Below, in pieces: positions 11,336 through 22,846 of a stretch of DNA of 64,000 nucleotides. A model generated the notes under the pieces. The model searched no databases. It saw only the letters and a list, made by a program, of their open reading frames with translations, and was not told where the DNA came from. Numbering within the stretch: the first letter of the stretch is position 1; each line of letters starts with the position of its first letter. This DNA is from an uncultured Propionivibrio sp. (GTDB lineage Bacteria; Pseudomonadota; Gammaproteobacteria; Burkholderiales; Rhodocyclaceae), in assembly GCA_937923255.1 (NCBI GenBank), contig CALAIL010000061.1, forward strand, positions 25,764 to 89,763, read 5' to 3'. The translations under genes were made by a program, and so were the position numbers.

Positions 11336-12561
11336 GTAGGGAAAATAAGGAATTCATTGTCGGTCTTGATATCGGCACGACCAAGGTCGTCGCACTGGTT
11401 GCCGAAATTACTCCGGAAGGCAGCCTCAATATCATCGGCATGGGGTCGCAGGATTCGCGCGGCCTGCGCAAAGGGGTTGTCGTCAATATTGAAGAGACGG
11501 TCGCAACGATTTCGCGCGTCATGCAAGAAGTCGAGCTGATGGCCGACTGCAGGATCAAGGACGTGTATACCGGGATTGCGGGTAGCCATATCCGCAGCTT
11601 CAATTCAAACGGTATGGTGGCGATCAAGGACAAGGAGGTGACGCCGGCCGACATCGAGCGCGTCATCGAAACTGCGCGCGCCATGCCGATTCCCGCCGAT
11701 CAGGAAATTCTGCATATCCTGACGCAGGAATTCATCATCGATGATCAGGATGGCATCCGCGAGCCGATCGGCATGAGCGGCTTTCGTCTCGAGGTGAAGG
11801 TGCATATCGTCACGGGCGCCGTTTCAGCGGCGCAGAACATCGTCAAATGCGTGCGCCGTTGCGGTCTGGAGGTTTGTGATCTGGTTTTGCAGCCGCTGGC
11901 GTCGAGCTATGCCGTGTTGTCGGAAGATGAAAAGGACCTCGGCGTCTGCCTCGTCGACATTGGCGGCGGGACGACCGATCTTGCCGTGTGGACACAGGGG
12001 GCGATCCGCCATACGGCCGTGATCCCGATCGCGGGCGATCAGGTGACCAACGATATTGCCATGGCGCTGCGCACGCCGACGCGTGAGGCGGAGGATATCA
12101 AGCGCAAGTTTGGCTGTGCACTGTCCGATCTGGCCGATCCGGAAGATGCGCTCGATGTGGCCGGGGTCGACGATCGTCCATCGCGGCGGCTGTCGCGGCG
12201 CGCGCTGGCCGATGTGATTCAACCGCGCGTTGAGGAATTGTATGAATTGATTCAGGCCGAATTGCGCCGTGCCGGCTTTGAGGAAGTGCTCTCGTCCGGC
12301 ATCGTACTGACCGGCGGTGCGTCAATCATGCCGGGCATGATCGAGCTGGGCGAAGAGGTCTTCCACATGCCGGTACGGCTAGGCATCCCAAAGTATTACG
12401 GTGCACTGGCCGATGTCGTTCAGAACCCGCGCTTTGCCACGGCCTGCGGCTTGCTCATGGAGGCGCAGGCGCAGCGCAAGCGTGGATTGAAGGTGCGCGA
12501 GACCAGCAATGCCCGGCAGGTTTTGGGGCGGATGCGTTCGTGGTTTGAAAAGAATTTTTGA
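11332..12561 (+). CDS. ftsA: Cell division actin homologue FtsA
   Basis: FtsA is the actin-like ATPase that tethers FtsZ to the membrane. The 409-residue protein shows the phosphate-1 loop GLDIGTTKVVALV near residue 10, the phosphate-2 loop DIGGGTTDLAV near residue 205 and the adenosine motif LTGGAS near residue 325. The C terminus ends in an amphipathic helix, GRMRSWFEKNF, the usual membrane-targeting sequence. It overlaps the ftsQ stop by four bases and is followed by ftsZ after a 65-base spacer with its own ribosome-binding site. Confidence 0.97.
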   Translation: MSRENKEFIVGLDIGTTKVVALVAEITPEGSLNIIGMGSQDSRGLRKGVVVNIEETVATISRVMQEVELMADCRIKDVYTGIAGSHIRSFNSNGMVAIKDKEVTPADIERVIETARAMPIPADQEILHILTQEFIIDDQDGIREPIGMSGFRLEVKVHIVTGAVSAAQNIVKCVRRCGLEVCDLVLQPLASSYAVLSEDEKDLGVCLVDIGGGTTDLAVWTQGAIRHTAVIPIAGDQVTNDIAMALRTPTREAEDIKRKFGCALSDLADPEDALDVAGVDDRPSRRLSRRALADVIQPRVEELYELIQAELRRAGFEEVLSSGIVLTGGASIMPGMIELGEEVFHMPVRLGIPKYYGALADVVQNPRFATACGLLMEAQAQRKRGLKVRETSNARQVLGRMRSWFEKNF

Positions 12562-12626
12562 GGAAATGCTGAGACATCGTTGTTTGTGCGTATTTATTAA
12601 TGTTTTTTTTGCGAAGGAGAAACGCT

Positions 12627-13829
12627 ATGGCCATGTTTGAAATCATCGACAAAGAAGAAAGCGCGAGCGATACGGAAACCATTATCAAGGTTGTCGGTGT
12701 CGGTGGGGCAGGCGGCAACGCCGTCGATCATATGATCCGCGAAGGCGTCATGGGGGTCGATTTCGTCGCTGCTAACACGGATGCGCAGGCGCTCAAGCGC
12801 TCTGTCGCGCATCGCAAAATTCGTCTCGGCAAATCCGGCCTGGGAGCAGGCGCCAAACCGGAAGTCGGCCGTAATGCAGCGCTGGAGGAACGCGAGCAGA
12901 TTGCCGAGACGCTGCGAGGCGCCAATATGGTTTTCATTACCGCTGGCATGGGCGGCGGCACCGGCACGGGCGCCGCGCCGATCATCGCCGAGGTCGCGCG
13001 TGAAATGGGGATTCTGACGGTCGCCGTCGTGACCAAGCCGTTTGCCTTTGAAGGCAAGCGCGCCAAAGTGGCTGAGGCCGGTCTGGTTGAGTTGCAGAAG
13101 AACGTTGATTCGCTGATCGTGATCCTCAACGACAAGTTGATGGATGTGCTCGGTGATGATGTTTCGATGGAAGATGCGTTCAAGGCTGCCGACAACGTAC
13201 TGCGCAATGCGGTCGGCGGTATCGCCGAGATCATCAATTATCCTGGCCTCGTCAATGTCGACTTTGAAGACGTGCGTACGGTCATGAGCGAGATGGGAAT
13301 GGCAATGATGGGGTCGGCCAGTGCCGCTGGCGTTGATCGCGCCCGCATTGCCGCCGAACAGGCCGTTGCTTCGCCGTTGCTCGAAGGCGTTAATCTTTCG
13401 GGCGCCAAGGGCGTGCTGGTCAATATTACGGCGACCCGCGGGCTGAAGATGAAGGAAGTCAACGAAGTAATGAGCACGGTGCGTGAATTTGCTGCCGAAG
13501 ACGCGCATATTATTTTCGGCGCGGTTTACGATGAGTCAATGGCCGATGAAATTCGCGTCACTGTTGTGGCGACGGGCCTGGGGCAAGCGCAAGCGCGCCG
13601 TCAGGGATTTACCGTCATCGATACGCCGGTGGCGCAGGCGACCGGAACGAATGATGCCTATGCCATGCATGCCGACGCGATTGACTACGCTGCGCTCGAT
13701 GGCATTCCAGCCGTGTTCCGCAACAATATGCGCAGTGGTCGCAGTAGTGCAACGACTGTCGAAGCAATGGTCAATAATGGTATGGATCGCTACGATATTC
13801 CGGCGTTTCTGCGCAAACAGGCCGACTGA
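12627..13829 (+). CDS. ftsZ: Cell division GTPase FtsZ
   Basis: FtsZ is the tubulin homologue that forms the division ring. The start at 12627 is chosen because GAAGGAG sits 6-12 bases upstream, whereas an earlier in-frame ATG at 12600 would place that site inside the gene. The 400-residue product has the GTP-binding GGGTGTGAAP box near residue 109 and the conserved C-terminal peptide DIPAFLRKQAD that docks FtsA and other partners. The variable linker before the tail is short. Confidence 0.98.
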   Translation: MAMFEIIDKEESASDTETIIKVVGVGGAGGNAVDHMIREGVMGVDFVAANTDAQALKRSVAHRKIRLGKSGLGAGAKPEVGRNAALEEREQIAETLRGANMVFITAGMGGGTGTGAAPIIAEVAREMGILTVAVVTKPFAFEGKRAKVAEAGLVELQKNVDSLIVILNDKLMDVLGDDVSMEDAFKAADNVLRNAVGGIAEIINYPGLVNVDFEDVRTVMSEMGMAMMGSASAAGVDRARIAAEQAVASPLLEGVNLSGAKGVLVNITATRGLKMKEVNEVMSTVREFAAEDAHIIFGAVYDESMADEIRVTVVATGLGQAQARRQGFTVIDTPVAQATGTNDAYAMHADAIDYAALDGIPAVFRNNMRSGRSSATTVEAMVNNGMDRYDIPAFLRKQAD

Positions 13830-13984
13830 CCGGAGCGTCGGGCAGACGATGCGGTTCATGGGCGGTGCCGGGGTTGGGATTGTTTAGGGTTGAGGCCAGC
13901 GTGCGTTCACCCAGCTCCGGTGATCCGCCTATGTTCTGGATGTATGGCATTTTTTCTCCTTCAGGGAGGTATCGGCGGGCGTGT

Positions 13985-13990
13985 TAGAAT
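13985..13990 (+). promoter_or_regulatory. Possible -10 element upstream of lpxC
   Basis: TAGAAT preceded by TG one base upstream (TGTTAGAAT) resembles an extended -10 box about 50 bases before the lpxC ATG, inside the 212-base ftsZ-lpxC spacer. No convincing -35 box is at the right spacing. This is a visual match only. Confidence 0.3.
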
Positions 13991-14041
13991 CGCGCCCGTT
14001 CCTCCCTTTTTCTTTTTTCCAACGTTTTCGTTTTTGCGCAC

Positions 14042-14977
14042 ATGCTCAGGCAACGCACCCTCAAGTCACTGGTCAGCGCCTCCGGCGTCGGCCTGCATTC
14101 GGGCGTCAAGGTCAATATGACGCTGCGTCCGGCCGCTCCGGATACGGGCATCATTTTTCGTCGCATCGATCTCGATCCGGTCGTCGACCTGCCAGCGTGC
14201 GCCGAGCTGGTGCACGACACGCGCTTGTGTTCATGCGTTGAGATAGGCGGTGCCAAAGTCGGGACGGTGGAGCACCTGATGTCAGCGCTGGCGGGGCTAG
14301 GGATCGATAATGCCTTTGTCGATCTCGATGCAGCGGAAATCCCGATTTTTGATGGCTCGGCTTCGCCTTTCGTTTTTCTGATCCAGTCGGTAGGGATTGA
14401 GGAGCAGCCTGCCGCCAAGAAATTTATTCGTGTGCGGCGACCCGTCGCGGTACGCGAGACTGATCAGTCCGGCGAGAAATGGGCGCGTTTTGAACCTTAC
14501 GACGGCTTCCGGCTGGATTTTTCCATCGCGTTCAACCATCCCGCTATTGACCGAACCGGGCAGTCGGTACACTTTGATTTTGCAGAGCAGTCCTATGCCC
14601 GCGAAATTGCACGCGCCCGCACTTTTGGCTTTACCCAGGAAGTCGAATGGATGCGTGAAAACGGACTGGCGCTTGGCGGCGGTCTCGATAATGCCGTAGT
14701 GCTTGATGAATACCGAGTGCTCAATGGCGACGGCCTGCGTTATGCCGATGAATTCGTTAGGCACAAGACGCTTGATGCCATTGGTGATCTGTATCTGCTG
14801 GGACACCCCTTGCTTGCCGCATTTACCGCGCACAAATCAGGGCATGCGCTGAATAATAGGTTGGCGCGCGAACTGTTGGCGCATCCGGAAGCCTGGGAGT
14901 TGGTTTCTTTCGCCGATCAGGCCAACGTGCCGCCCACCCTACTGCGCTGGCTTGCACCGCCCGTAGCGACGATTTAA
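14042..14977 (+). CDS. lpxC: UDP-3-O-acyl-GlcNAc deacetylase LpxC
   Basis: LpxC is the zinc deacetylase that commits UDP-3-O-acyl-GlcNAc to lipid A synthesis. At 311 residues it has the family length. Visible signatures are SGVGLHSG at the N terminus, the first zinc ligand in [15 protein letters not shown] near residue 78, [14 protein letters not shown] with the second histidine and aspartate near residues 240-245, and HKSGHALNN with the catalytic histidine. It lies directly after ftsZ as in many proteobacteria but has its own spacer of 212 bases. It implies a lipid A outer membrane. Confidence 0.97.
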   Translation: MLRQRTLKSLVSASGVGLHSGVKVNMTLRPAAPDTGIIFRRIDLDPVVDLPACAELVHDTRLCSCVEIGGAKVGTVEHLMSALAGLGIDNAFVDLDAAEIPIFDGSASPFVFLIQSVGIEEQPAAKKFIRVRRPVAVRETDQSGEKWARFEPYDGFRLDFSIAFNHPAIDRTGQSVHFDFAEQSYAREIARARTFGFTQEVEWMRENGLALGGGLDNAVVLDEYRVLNGDGLRYADEFVRHKTLDAIGDLYLLGHPLLAAFTAHKSGHALNNRLARELLAHPEAWELVSFADQANVPPTLLRWLAPPVATI

Positions 14978-14989
14978 GCGGCGGTTGCA

Positions 14990-15178
14990 ATGTGGCTTTT
15001 GCGGCTGTTGGCGATTCTGACCCTGATTGGCGTTGCCGGTGGTGTCGGTGCGTATTTTTTGAGCGGCAACCGTAAATATCTGCGTTTTTCCTTTCAGCTT
15101 GCGCGTTACGCAATCGGCGTCGCCTTGGCTATTTTCGGCCTGCTGATTCTCGAACGCTTCGCCGTGATTGCGCTGTAG
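14990..15178 (+). CDS. Small two-helix membrane protein, unknown function
   Basis: This 62-residue protein starts 12 bases after lpxC and reads in the same direction, so it is probably co-transcribed. It consists of two hydrophobic segments, roughly residues 3-24 and 38-59, separated by a short basic loop containing SGNRKYLRFS. No enzyme motif is visible and I do not recognise a named family. The intact frame, good coupling to lpxC and membrane character support a real gene. Confidence 0.65.
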   Translation: MWLLRLLAILTLIGVAGGVGAYFLSGNRKYLRFSFQLARYAIGVALAIFGLLILERFAVIAL

Positions 15179-15185
15179 CCCCCAT

Positions 15186-15644
15186 TTAATGCTTCAGCAT
15201 GCAGCGCGCCAGCAAGTGGGATAGCGAATGCTGTAACGCGCTGTTTTCTGGCAGGCGCTCGCGCAATTTCGCCAAGACCCCGTAGGTATTGGCACTCAGC
15301 GGTTTTTGCCGTGGGGGCGGCCGCTCAGATGAGGTTTTAGGAACTTGTACTTTGATCCGAACCTCGTTACACTCAAACCCTCTTTGGCAGAACCCCTCGG
15401 CGAGCCTAGGCGCAATCTGCCGCAGCTTGGCCGCAATCGTTCCGCTGTGGGCATGGATGACGACGATTTTATCCGATGCCACGTTTTTATAATTGGCCAG
15501 CATGCTGGCCTGCTGTAGGTAGGTTGGCGCGATTTCCTGATAGGCGTGCCTGAGCCGAATGAGCAGATGCGCATGCGCCATGAGTTTGCCGGCACCGTCT
15601 GCTGCTTCGAGGTAATGTTTCAGGGAATCGGTAGTGTCGGGCAT
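15186..15644 (-). CDS. DciA-like protein (DUF721), possible replicative helicase loader
   Basis: This 152-residue protein resembles the DUF721/DciA family, whose characterised members help load the replicative helicase DnaB in bacteria lacking DnaC or DnaI. The N-terminal half contains the family-like core (KLMAHAHLLIRLRHAYQEI, then DKIVVIHAHSGTIAAKLRQ) and the C-terminal part is basic and probably flexible. The start at 15644 gives the family length; a longer frame would extend through the divergent peptidase gene. Its position between lpxC and the M23 peptidase-secA pair is common in betaproteobacteria. Function is inferred from the family. Confidence 0.72.
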   Translation of the reverse strand: MPDTTDSLKHYLEAADGAGKLMAHAHLLIRLRHAYQEIAPTYLQQASMLANYKNVASDKIVVIHAHSGTIAAKLRQIAPRLAEGFCQRGFECNEVRIKVQVPKTSSERPPPRQKPLSANTYGVLAKLRERLPENSALQHSLSHLLARCMLKH

Positions 15645-15693
15645 TGTTTGAAAGGTATGAATTGGGCGTCGCCAAATTTGAGGAAAAGACAGC

Positions 15694-16818
15694 GTGCATA
15701 TTATTCTTGTCCCTGACCGACTGGCAACTGCCAGGACGCTGACCTTGACGCCACAAAAGGTTTTTTTTGTGGCTGTTTTATTGATTTTTCTGATCTGCTC
15801 GGCTGCCGCTCTGTTTGCTTGGGCGGGCGGGCGTTTTAATCTTTTATCGTTTGTTGGCGGCGAGGGCGAATCCGCGCAGCAAAGGCATGATTTCAAGGCC
15901 GAGGAGTATCTGCGCGATAATATCAAGACGATGGCCGCCAAAATGGGCGAGATGCAGGCGGAGCTTGTGCGGCTGGATCTTCTTGGTGAGCGTATTTCTA
16001 AACAGACAGGCATTCCGCTGCCGAAAAATGAGACGCTGACCAAGCCGTCACAAAGCGCGCCCAAACCAGAAAAAAAAACGGATGATGGGACAGGTGGGCC
16101 GCTGGTCGGTGTACATCGGCAGCCAACGCTCACCGGATTGCAGATTGAACTGGATCGCTTGGCGACGGCGCTCGCGGAGCGTCTCGAAAGCCTGACGGCG
16201 CTGGAGTCGCAGCTCATGGAGCGACGGGTTAAAACAACGCTGTTGCCGACGTTGCAACCCATCAGTAACGCGCGTATCGGTTCGCCTTTCGGCCTGCGTA
16301 CCGATCCTATTCTCGGTGTCAGTGCCATGCACGAAGGCATGGATTTTTCTGCACCATCGGGGACACGCGTCGTCGCGGCGGCAGGCGGTGTGGTGACGAT
16401 GGCCGAGCGTCATTCGGCTTACGGTAATCTGGTTGAAATTGATCATGGCAATGACTTTTCTTCGCGCTATGCGCATTTGTCGCAAATCGATGTGGTGGTC
16501 GGCCAGATTGTCAAGCGTGGGCAGGCGATTGCCCTGAGCGGTAATACCGGGCGCTCGACCGGGCCGCATTTGCATTTTGAAGTACGCTATCGCGGCGTTG
16601 CCCAGGATCCGGCGCGCTTTTTGAAAATGGGCGGAGATACGCAACTGGCGCAGCATCTGGATAAGCTGGATCTACTTAAACCGAATACGGAAGCAGATGA
16701 AAAACGCTTGGGCAAGTCTGCCAGGGGTAAAAAGAAAACAAACGGGGCCAAGCCTTCCGCACGGACAGAAAACGACGGCGAAACGCGTATTCATCAGCGC
16801 TTCGAAAATAAGTCGTAA
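15694..16818 (+). CDS. M23-family murein metallopeptidase, membrane anchored
   Basis: This 374-residue protein begins at a GTG and has one transmembrane helix around residues 22-44, a coiled stretch, and then a peptidase M23 (LytM) domain. The zinc site is visible in HEGMDF near residue 212 and in HLHFEV near residue 292, so the enzyme is probably active as an endopeptidase cutting peptide cross-links in the periplasm. The last 40 residues are a Lys-rich, apparently disordered tail. It is divergent from the DciA-like gene and precedes secA, a common betaproteobacterial layout. Confidence 0.88.
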   Translation: MHIILVPDRLATARTLTLTPQKVFFVAVLLIFLICSAAALFAWAGGRFNLLSFVGGEGESAQQRHDFKAEEYLRDNIKTMAAKMGEMQAELVRLDLLGERISKQTGIPLPKNETLTKPSQSAPKPEKKTDDGTGGPLVGVHRQPTLTGLQIELDRLATALAERLESLTALESQLMERRVKTTLLPTLQPISNARIGSPFGLRTDPILGVSAMHEGMDFSAPSGTRVVAAAGGVVTMAERHSAYGNLVEIDHGNDFSSRYAHLSQIDVVVGQIVKRGQAIALSGNTGRSTGPHLHFEVRYRGVAQDPARFLKMGGDTQLAQHLDKLDLLKPNTEADEKRLGKSARGKKKTNGAKPSARTENDGETRIHQRFENKS

Positions 16819-16885
16819 CCTTGCCGCAGTCAGCCTACATACCGATGTTTGCGTAGGGTGCCGGGTATGGCTGCGTTGCACGGCA

Positions 16886-16894
16886 TGCTAAAAT
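16886..16894 (+). promoter_or_regulatory. Possible extended -10 element upstream of secA
   Basis: TGCTAAAAT, an extended -10 type match, lies about 30 bases before the secA ATG. No good -35 is seen at standard spacing. Visual match only. Confidence 0.3.
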
Positions 16895-16924
16895 CACAAT
16901 TTTCCGTCTACCAAAAAAACTCCG

Positions 16925-19642
<2,718 letters not shown>

Positions 19643-19778
19643 CGGCCAGAATGCACATACAAGACGATGCGGGCAGCATTTCCGTTTTTGAATCGTCCTT
19701 TGTCCTTTCATGAGAGCGCTCTATCTTCTTTAGTATTTCGCTTGTCTCACAGTTCTTTGTCCGCAGTTTTTCTACAGG

Positions 19779-21026
19779 ATGACCGCCATGACCGTTAACT
19801 ACACAACCCCCGCAGCCGAACAACTTTACCCCGTTGCAGGTGTCCGCCTGGGGACGGCTGAGGCCGGCATCCGTAAAGCCGATCGCCAGGATTTGACCCT
19901 AATTGCACTGGATATCGGTTGCAGTGTCAGCGGTGTGTTCACTCAAAACCGGTTCTGTGCCGCACCGGTGCAGCTGTGTCGCAAACATTTGTCCGGTAGT
20001 GAGGAAATTCGCGCGCTGGTTATCAATACCGGCATTGCCAATGCCGGCACGGGTGAGCAGGGAATGCAGACAGCACGGGCAACGTGTGAAGCGGTCGCGC
20101 GTTTGCTGAACGTTAACGCCTCTCAGGTGTTGCCGTTTTCGACAGGCGTGATTCTTGAACCGCTGCCCGTAGAACGGCTGGTCGCCGGCCTACCGCGCTG
20201 TCAGGCCGAGCTGGCAGACGATCATTGGTTTGAAGCGGCTCACGCGATCATGACAACCGATACCGTCGCCAAGGCCGCTTCACGGCAGGTGATGATTAAC
20301 GGCAAGACGGTCACAGTGACGGGCATGAGCAAAGGCGCAGGCATGATCCGGCCCAATATGGCGACGATGCTCGGCTTTGTTGCCACTGATGCCGGCATTG
20401 CACAGCTGCTGCTGGATGTACTGGTTAAAGAAGCAGCCGACGAATCCTTCAATTGCATCACCATCGACGGCGACACTTCAACCAACGACTCGTTCATCCT
20501 CATTGCCAGCGGCCGGTCGGGCGTAGATTTTACGGCAGCGGATGCCGCCGGCTATGCGGAACTGCGTGCCGCGGTCATCGGCGTTGCCTGTGAATTGGCG
20601 CAGGCTATCATTCGTGATGGTGAGGGCGCGACCAAATTCATTACCGTTGCTGTCGAAAATGGCCGCGACTGCGAGGAATGCAAAACGGTTGGCTACGCCG
20701 TGGCCCATTCGCCGCTGGTCAAAACGGCGTTTTTTGCCTCCGATCCGAATCTTGGCCGTATTCTTGCTGCAATTGGTTATGCTGAAATCGACAGCCTGGA
20801 TGTCGATAAAGTACGCGTCTGGCTCGCTAGCATGGGCGAGGAAACGCTGGTTGCTGAAAGGGGCGGCCGCGCTGCATCCTACCGCGAAGAAGACGGCGCC
20901 CGCATCATGCAGTCGGCGGAAATTACCGTGCGTATCGACCTTGGCCGTGGCCAGGCAAGCGGTGTGGTGTATACCAGTGACCTTTCATACGAATACGTCA
21001 AGATCAATGCCGATTATCGGAGCTGA
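19779..21026 (+). CDS. argJ: Bifunctional ornithine acetyltransferase / N-acetylglutamate synthase ArgJ
   Basis: ArgJ recycles the acetyl group from N-acetylornithine to glutamate in arginine synthesis. The 415-residue precursor contains the self-cleavage site in [14 protein letters not shown]; the threonine after MA, near residue 195, becomes the nucleophile of the beta chain. GDTSTNDS and the C-terminal [16 protein letters not shown] are also typical. ATGs at 19779 and 19788 are both possible starts. It lies 136 bases after secA on the same strand. Confidence 0.95.
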   Translation: MTAMTVNYTTPAAEQLYPVAGVRLGTAEAGIRKADRQDLTLIALDIGCSVSGVFTQNRFCAAPVQLCRKHLSGSEEIRALVINTGIANAGTGEQGMQTARATCEAVARLLNVNASQVLPFSTGVILEPLPVERLVAGLPRCQAELADDHWFEAAHAIMTTDTVAKAASRQVMINGKTVTVTGMSKGAGMIRPNMATMLGFVATDAGIAQLLLDVLVKEAADESFNCITIDGDTSTNDSFILIASGRSGVDFTAADAAGYAELRAAVIGVACELAQAIIRDGEGATKFITVAVENGRDCEECKTVGYAVAHSPLVKTAFFASDPNLGRILAAIGYAEIDSLDVDKVRVWLASMGEETLVAERGGRAASYREEDGARIMQSAEITVRIDLGRGQASGVVYTSDLSYEYVKINADYRS

Positions 21027-21362
21027 CCGGAAATCACTTTTCAGATGTCCCGATAGATTCCGCAAAGTAAAGCCCACACGGGTTTTCTGTTCTAAAGCAT
21101 ACTCGAACATTGCTTGAGACTTTATTCAAGACCGTATCGGCTATCCATTATTCCGGCCAGTAATTTTTGTGATGCCTGCGCTGCGGTGGGAAGCGATACT
21201 TAAACGTCAAGTTTTGCAACGGCTGTTTTAATAGTTGGAGAATTAAAGAAAACTTCGTGAAGCGATGAACGATGTTTTTTTATCGCTGTTGGTTACTTTT
21301 TTTAGTTGTTGTCGGTGGTTGCTGTTACGGGAAGGTACGGCGTAGAGCCGTGACTATGCGGC
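21027..21362. other. Intergenic stretch between convergent argJ and ispH
   Basis: About 336 bases without a convincing gene. The sequence is more AT-rich than its flanks, with runs of T near 21270-21300. I see no strong terminator hairpin, RNA gene or repeat unit in it. Confidence 0.6.
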
Positions 21363-22301
21363 CTATGAGTCTTCCTGCTGAGTTTGCAAATCTTTGGGCA
21401 AAACGAAGGTGATGCCTTCTTCTGCTCCCTTGATCTGACTGACCGGAGCGGCATTGTCATGCGTAAGCGCGTCGACGACCTCTTTGACCAAAACTTCCGG
21501 CGCCGATGCCCCGGCTGTGACGCCGATGTTTACCGCGCCCTCAAGCCAGACTGGGTTGATTTGGCTGGCGTCATCGATCAGATAAGCGTGCGTGCCCTGT
21601 GTTTCGGCGACTTCGCGCAGGCGGTTTGAGTTCGAGCTGTTTTTCGATCCGACGACGAGCACGATGTCGGTTGTGCCGGCCAGCGTCTTGACGGCATCCT
21701 GCCGGTTTTGTGTTGCGTAGCAGATGTCGTCTTTCCGGGGGCCGGCAATATTGGGGAAGCGCTGCTTCAGTGCCGCGATGACCTGTGCGGCATCGTCGAC
21801 CGAGAGGGTTGTTTGGGTCACATACGCCAGCCTGTCCGGGGCACGGATACGCAGCGAGGCAACGTCGGCTGCGGTTTCGACGAGATAAATGCCTTGCGGA
21901 CTTTGCCCCATCGTGCCTTCGACTTCCGGATGGCCCTTGTGGCCGATCATGACGATTTCGCGCCCTTCTTGACGCATGCGGGTCACCTCGGCGTGTACCT
22001 TGGTGACGAGCGGGCAGGTGGCGTCAAAGACGCGGAGGTTACGCCGCCTGGCTTCTTCGCGCACGGCCAAAGAGACGCCGTGGGCGCTGAAAATAACGGT
22101 TTCTCCCGGCGGAACCTCGCTCAGCTCCTCGACGAAAATGGCGCCTTTGGCTCGCAGGCCGTCACAGACAAAGCGGTTATGCACGACTTCATGCCGGACG
22201 TAGATCGGCGCGCCGAATTTTTCCAATGCCCGTTCGACGATAGCGATTGCCCGCTCGACGCCGGCACAAAAGCCGCGCGGGTTGGCGAGGATGATCTGCA
22301 T
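21363..22301 (-). CDS. ispH: 4-hydroxy-3-methylbut-2-enyl diphosphate reductase IspH
   Basis: IspH makes IPP and DMAPP in the last step of the MEP isoprenoid pathway using a 4Fe-4S cluster. The 312-residue product has the three cluster cysteines at 12 (FCAGVER), 96 (DATCPLV) and 194 ([11 protein letters not shown]). The start at 22301 gives the usual [10 protein letters not shown] terminus; the frame continues upstream only into lspA. It is the last gene of the ribF-ileS-lspA-ispH run, 13 bases after lspA. Confidence 0.96.
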   Translation of the reverse strand: MQIILANPRGFCAGVERAIAIVERALEKFGAPIYVRHEVVHNRFVCDGLRAKGAIFVEELSEVPPGETVIFSAHGVSLAVREEARRRNLRVFDATCPLVTKVHAEVTRMRQEGREIVMIGHKGHPEVEGTMGQSPQGIYLVETAADVASLRIRAPDRLAYVTQTTLSVDDAAQVIAALKQRFPNIAGPRKDDICYATQNRQDAVKTLAGTTDIVLVVGSKNSSNSNRLREVAETQGTHAYLIDDASQINPVWLEGAVNIGVTAGASAPEVLVKEVVDALTHDNAAPVSQIKGAEEGITFVLPKDLQTQQEDS

Positions 22302-22314
22302 GTGCGGCGGCGTT

Positions 22315-22839
22315 TCAGGAATCGGTATCGGAGTCGACACGGCGATCGTTTTCCGGTTTTCCAAACAACTGGTCCCAGATAAGCAGCGCAGCGCCCAGTG
22401 TAATCGCCGAATCAGCGAGATTGAAAGCGGGCCAGTAATAGCCGGCAGCATGCCACTGAATGAAATCGACGACGGCGCCAAAGCGGACGCGGTCGATGAC
22501 ATTGCCCAGCGCCCCGCCCAATACAAGCGTGAGCGCCAAGGCCAGGCGGCATTCGCCGGCGTGCCGGCGGAGCAGCACAATGATCCAGGCGGATACCGCC
22601 AGTGAAAGAAAAGTGAAGAACCAGCGCTGCCAGCCGCCCGCACTGGAAAGAAAGCTGAACGCTGCGCCCGGATTGAACGTCAGTACCCAGTTCCAGAACG
22701 GCGCAAAATAGCGCGTTTCACCGATGCGTAGTACGTCGAGCACTACCCATTTGCTGGCCTGATCGAACAAAATAATCAGTCCAGCCAGGCCAAGCCAGGC
22801 TGACCAGCTGCAGCCGGTATTCCTCCGACGCTGCGCCAT
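22315..22839 (-). CDS. lspA: Lipoprotein signal peptidase LspA
   Basis: This 174-residue inner-membrane aspartyl peptidase cleaves signal peptides of diacylglyceryl-modified prolipoproteins. Four hydrophobic segments are visible and the catalytic pair is Asp125 in VVDFIQWH and Asp143 in FNLADSAIT. The ATG at 22839 lies eight bases after the ileS stop, and a longer frame would only re-read ileS. The short charged C terminus is unremarkable. Confidence 0.95.
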   Translation of the reverse strand: MAQRRRNTGCSWSAWLGLAGLIILFDQASKWVVLDVLRIGETRYFAPFWNWVLTFNPGAAFSFLSSAGGWQRWFFTFLSLAVSAWIIVLLRRHAGECRLALALTLVLGGALGNVIDRVRFGAVVDFIQWHAAGYYWPAFNLADSAITLGAALLIWDQLFGKPENDRRVDSDTDS

Positions 22840-22846
22840 AGATTGC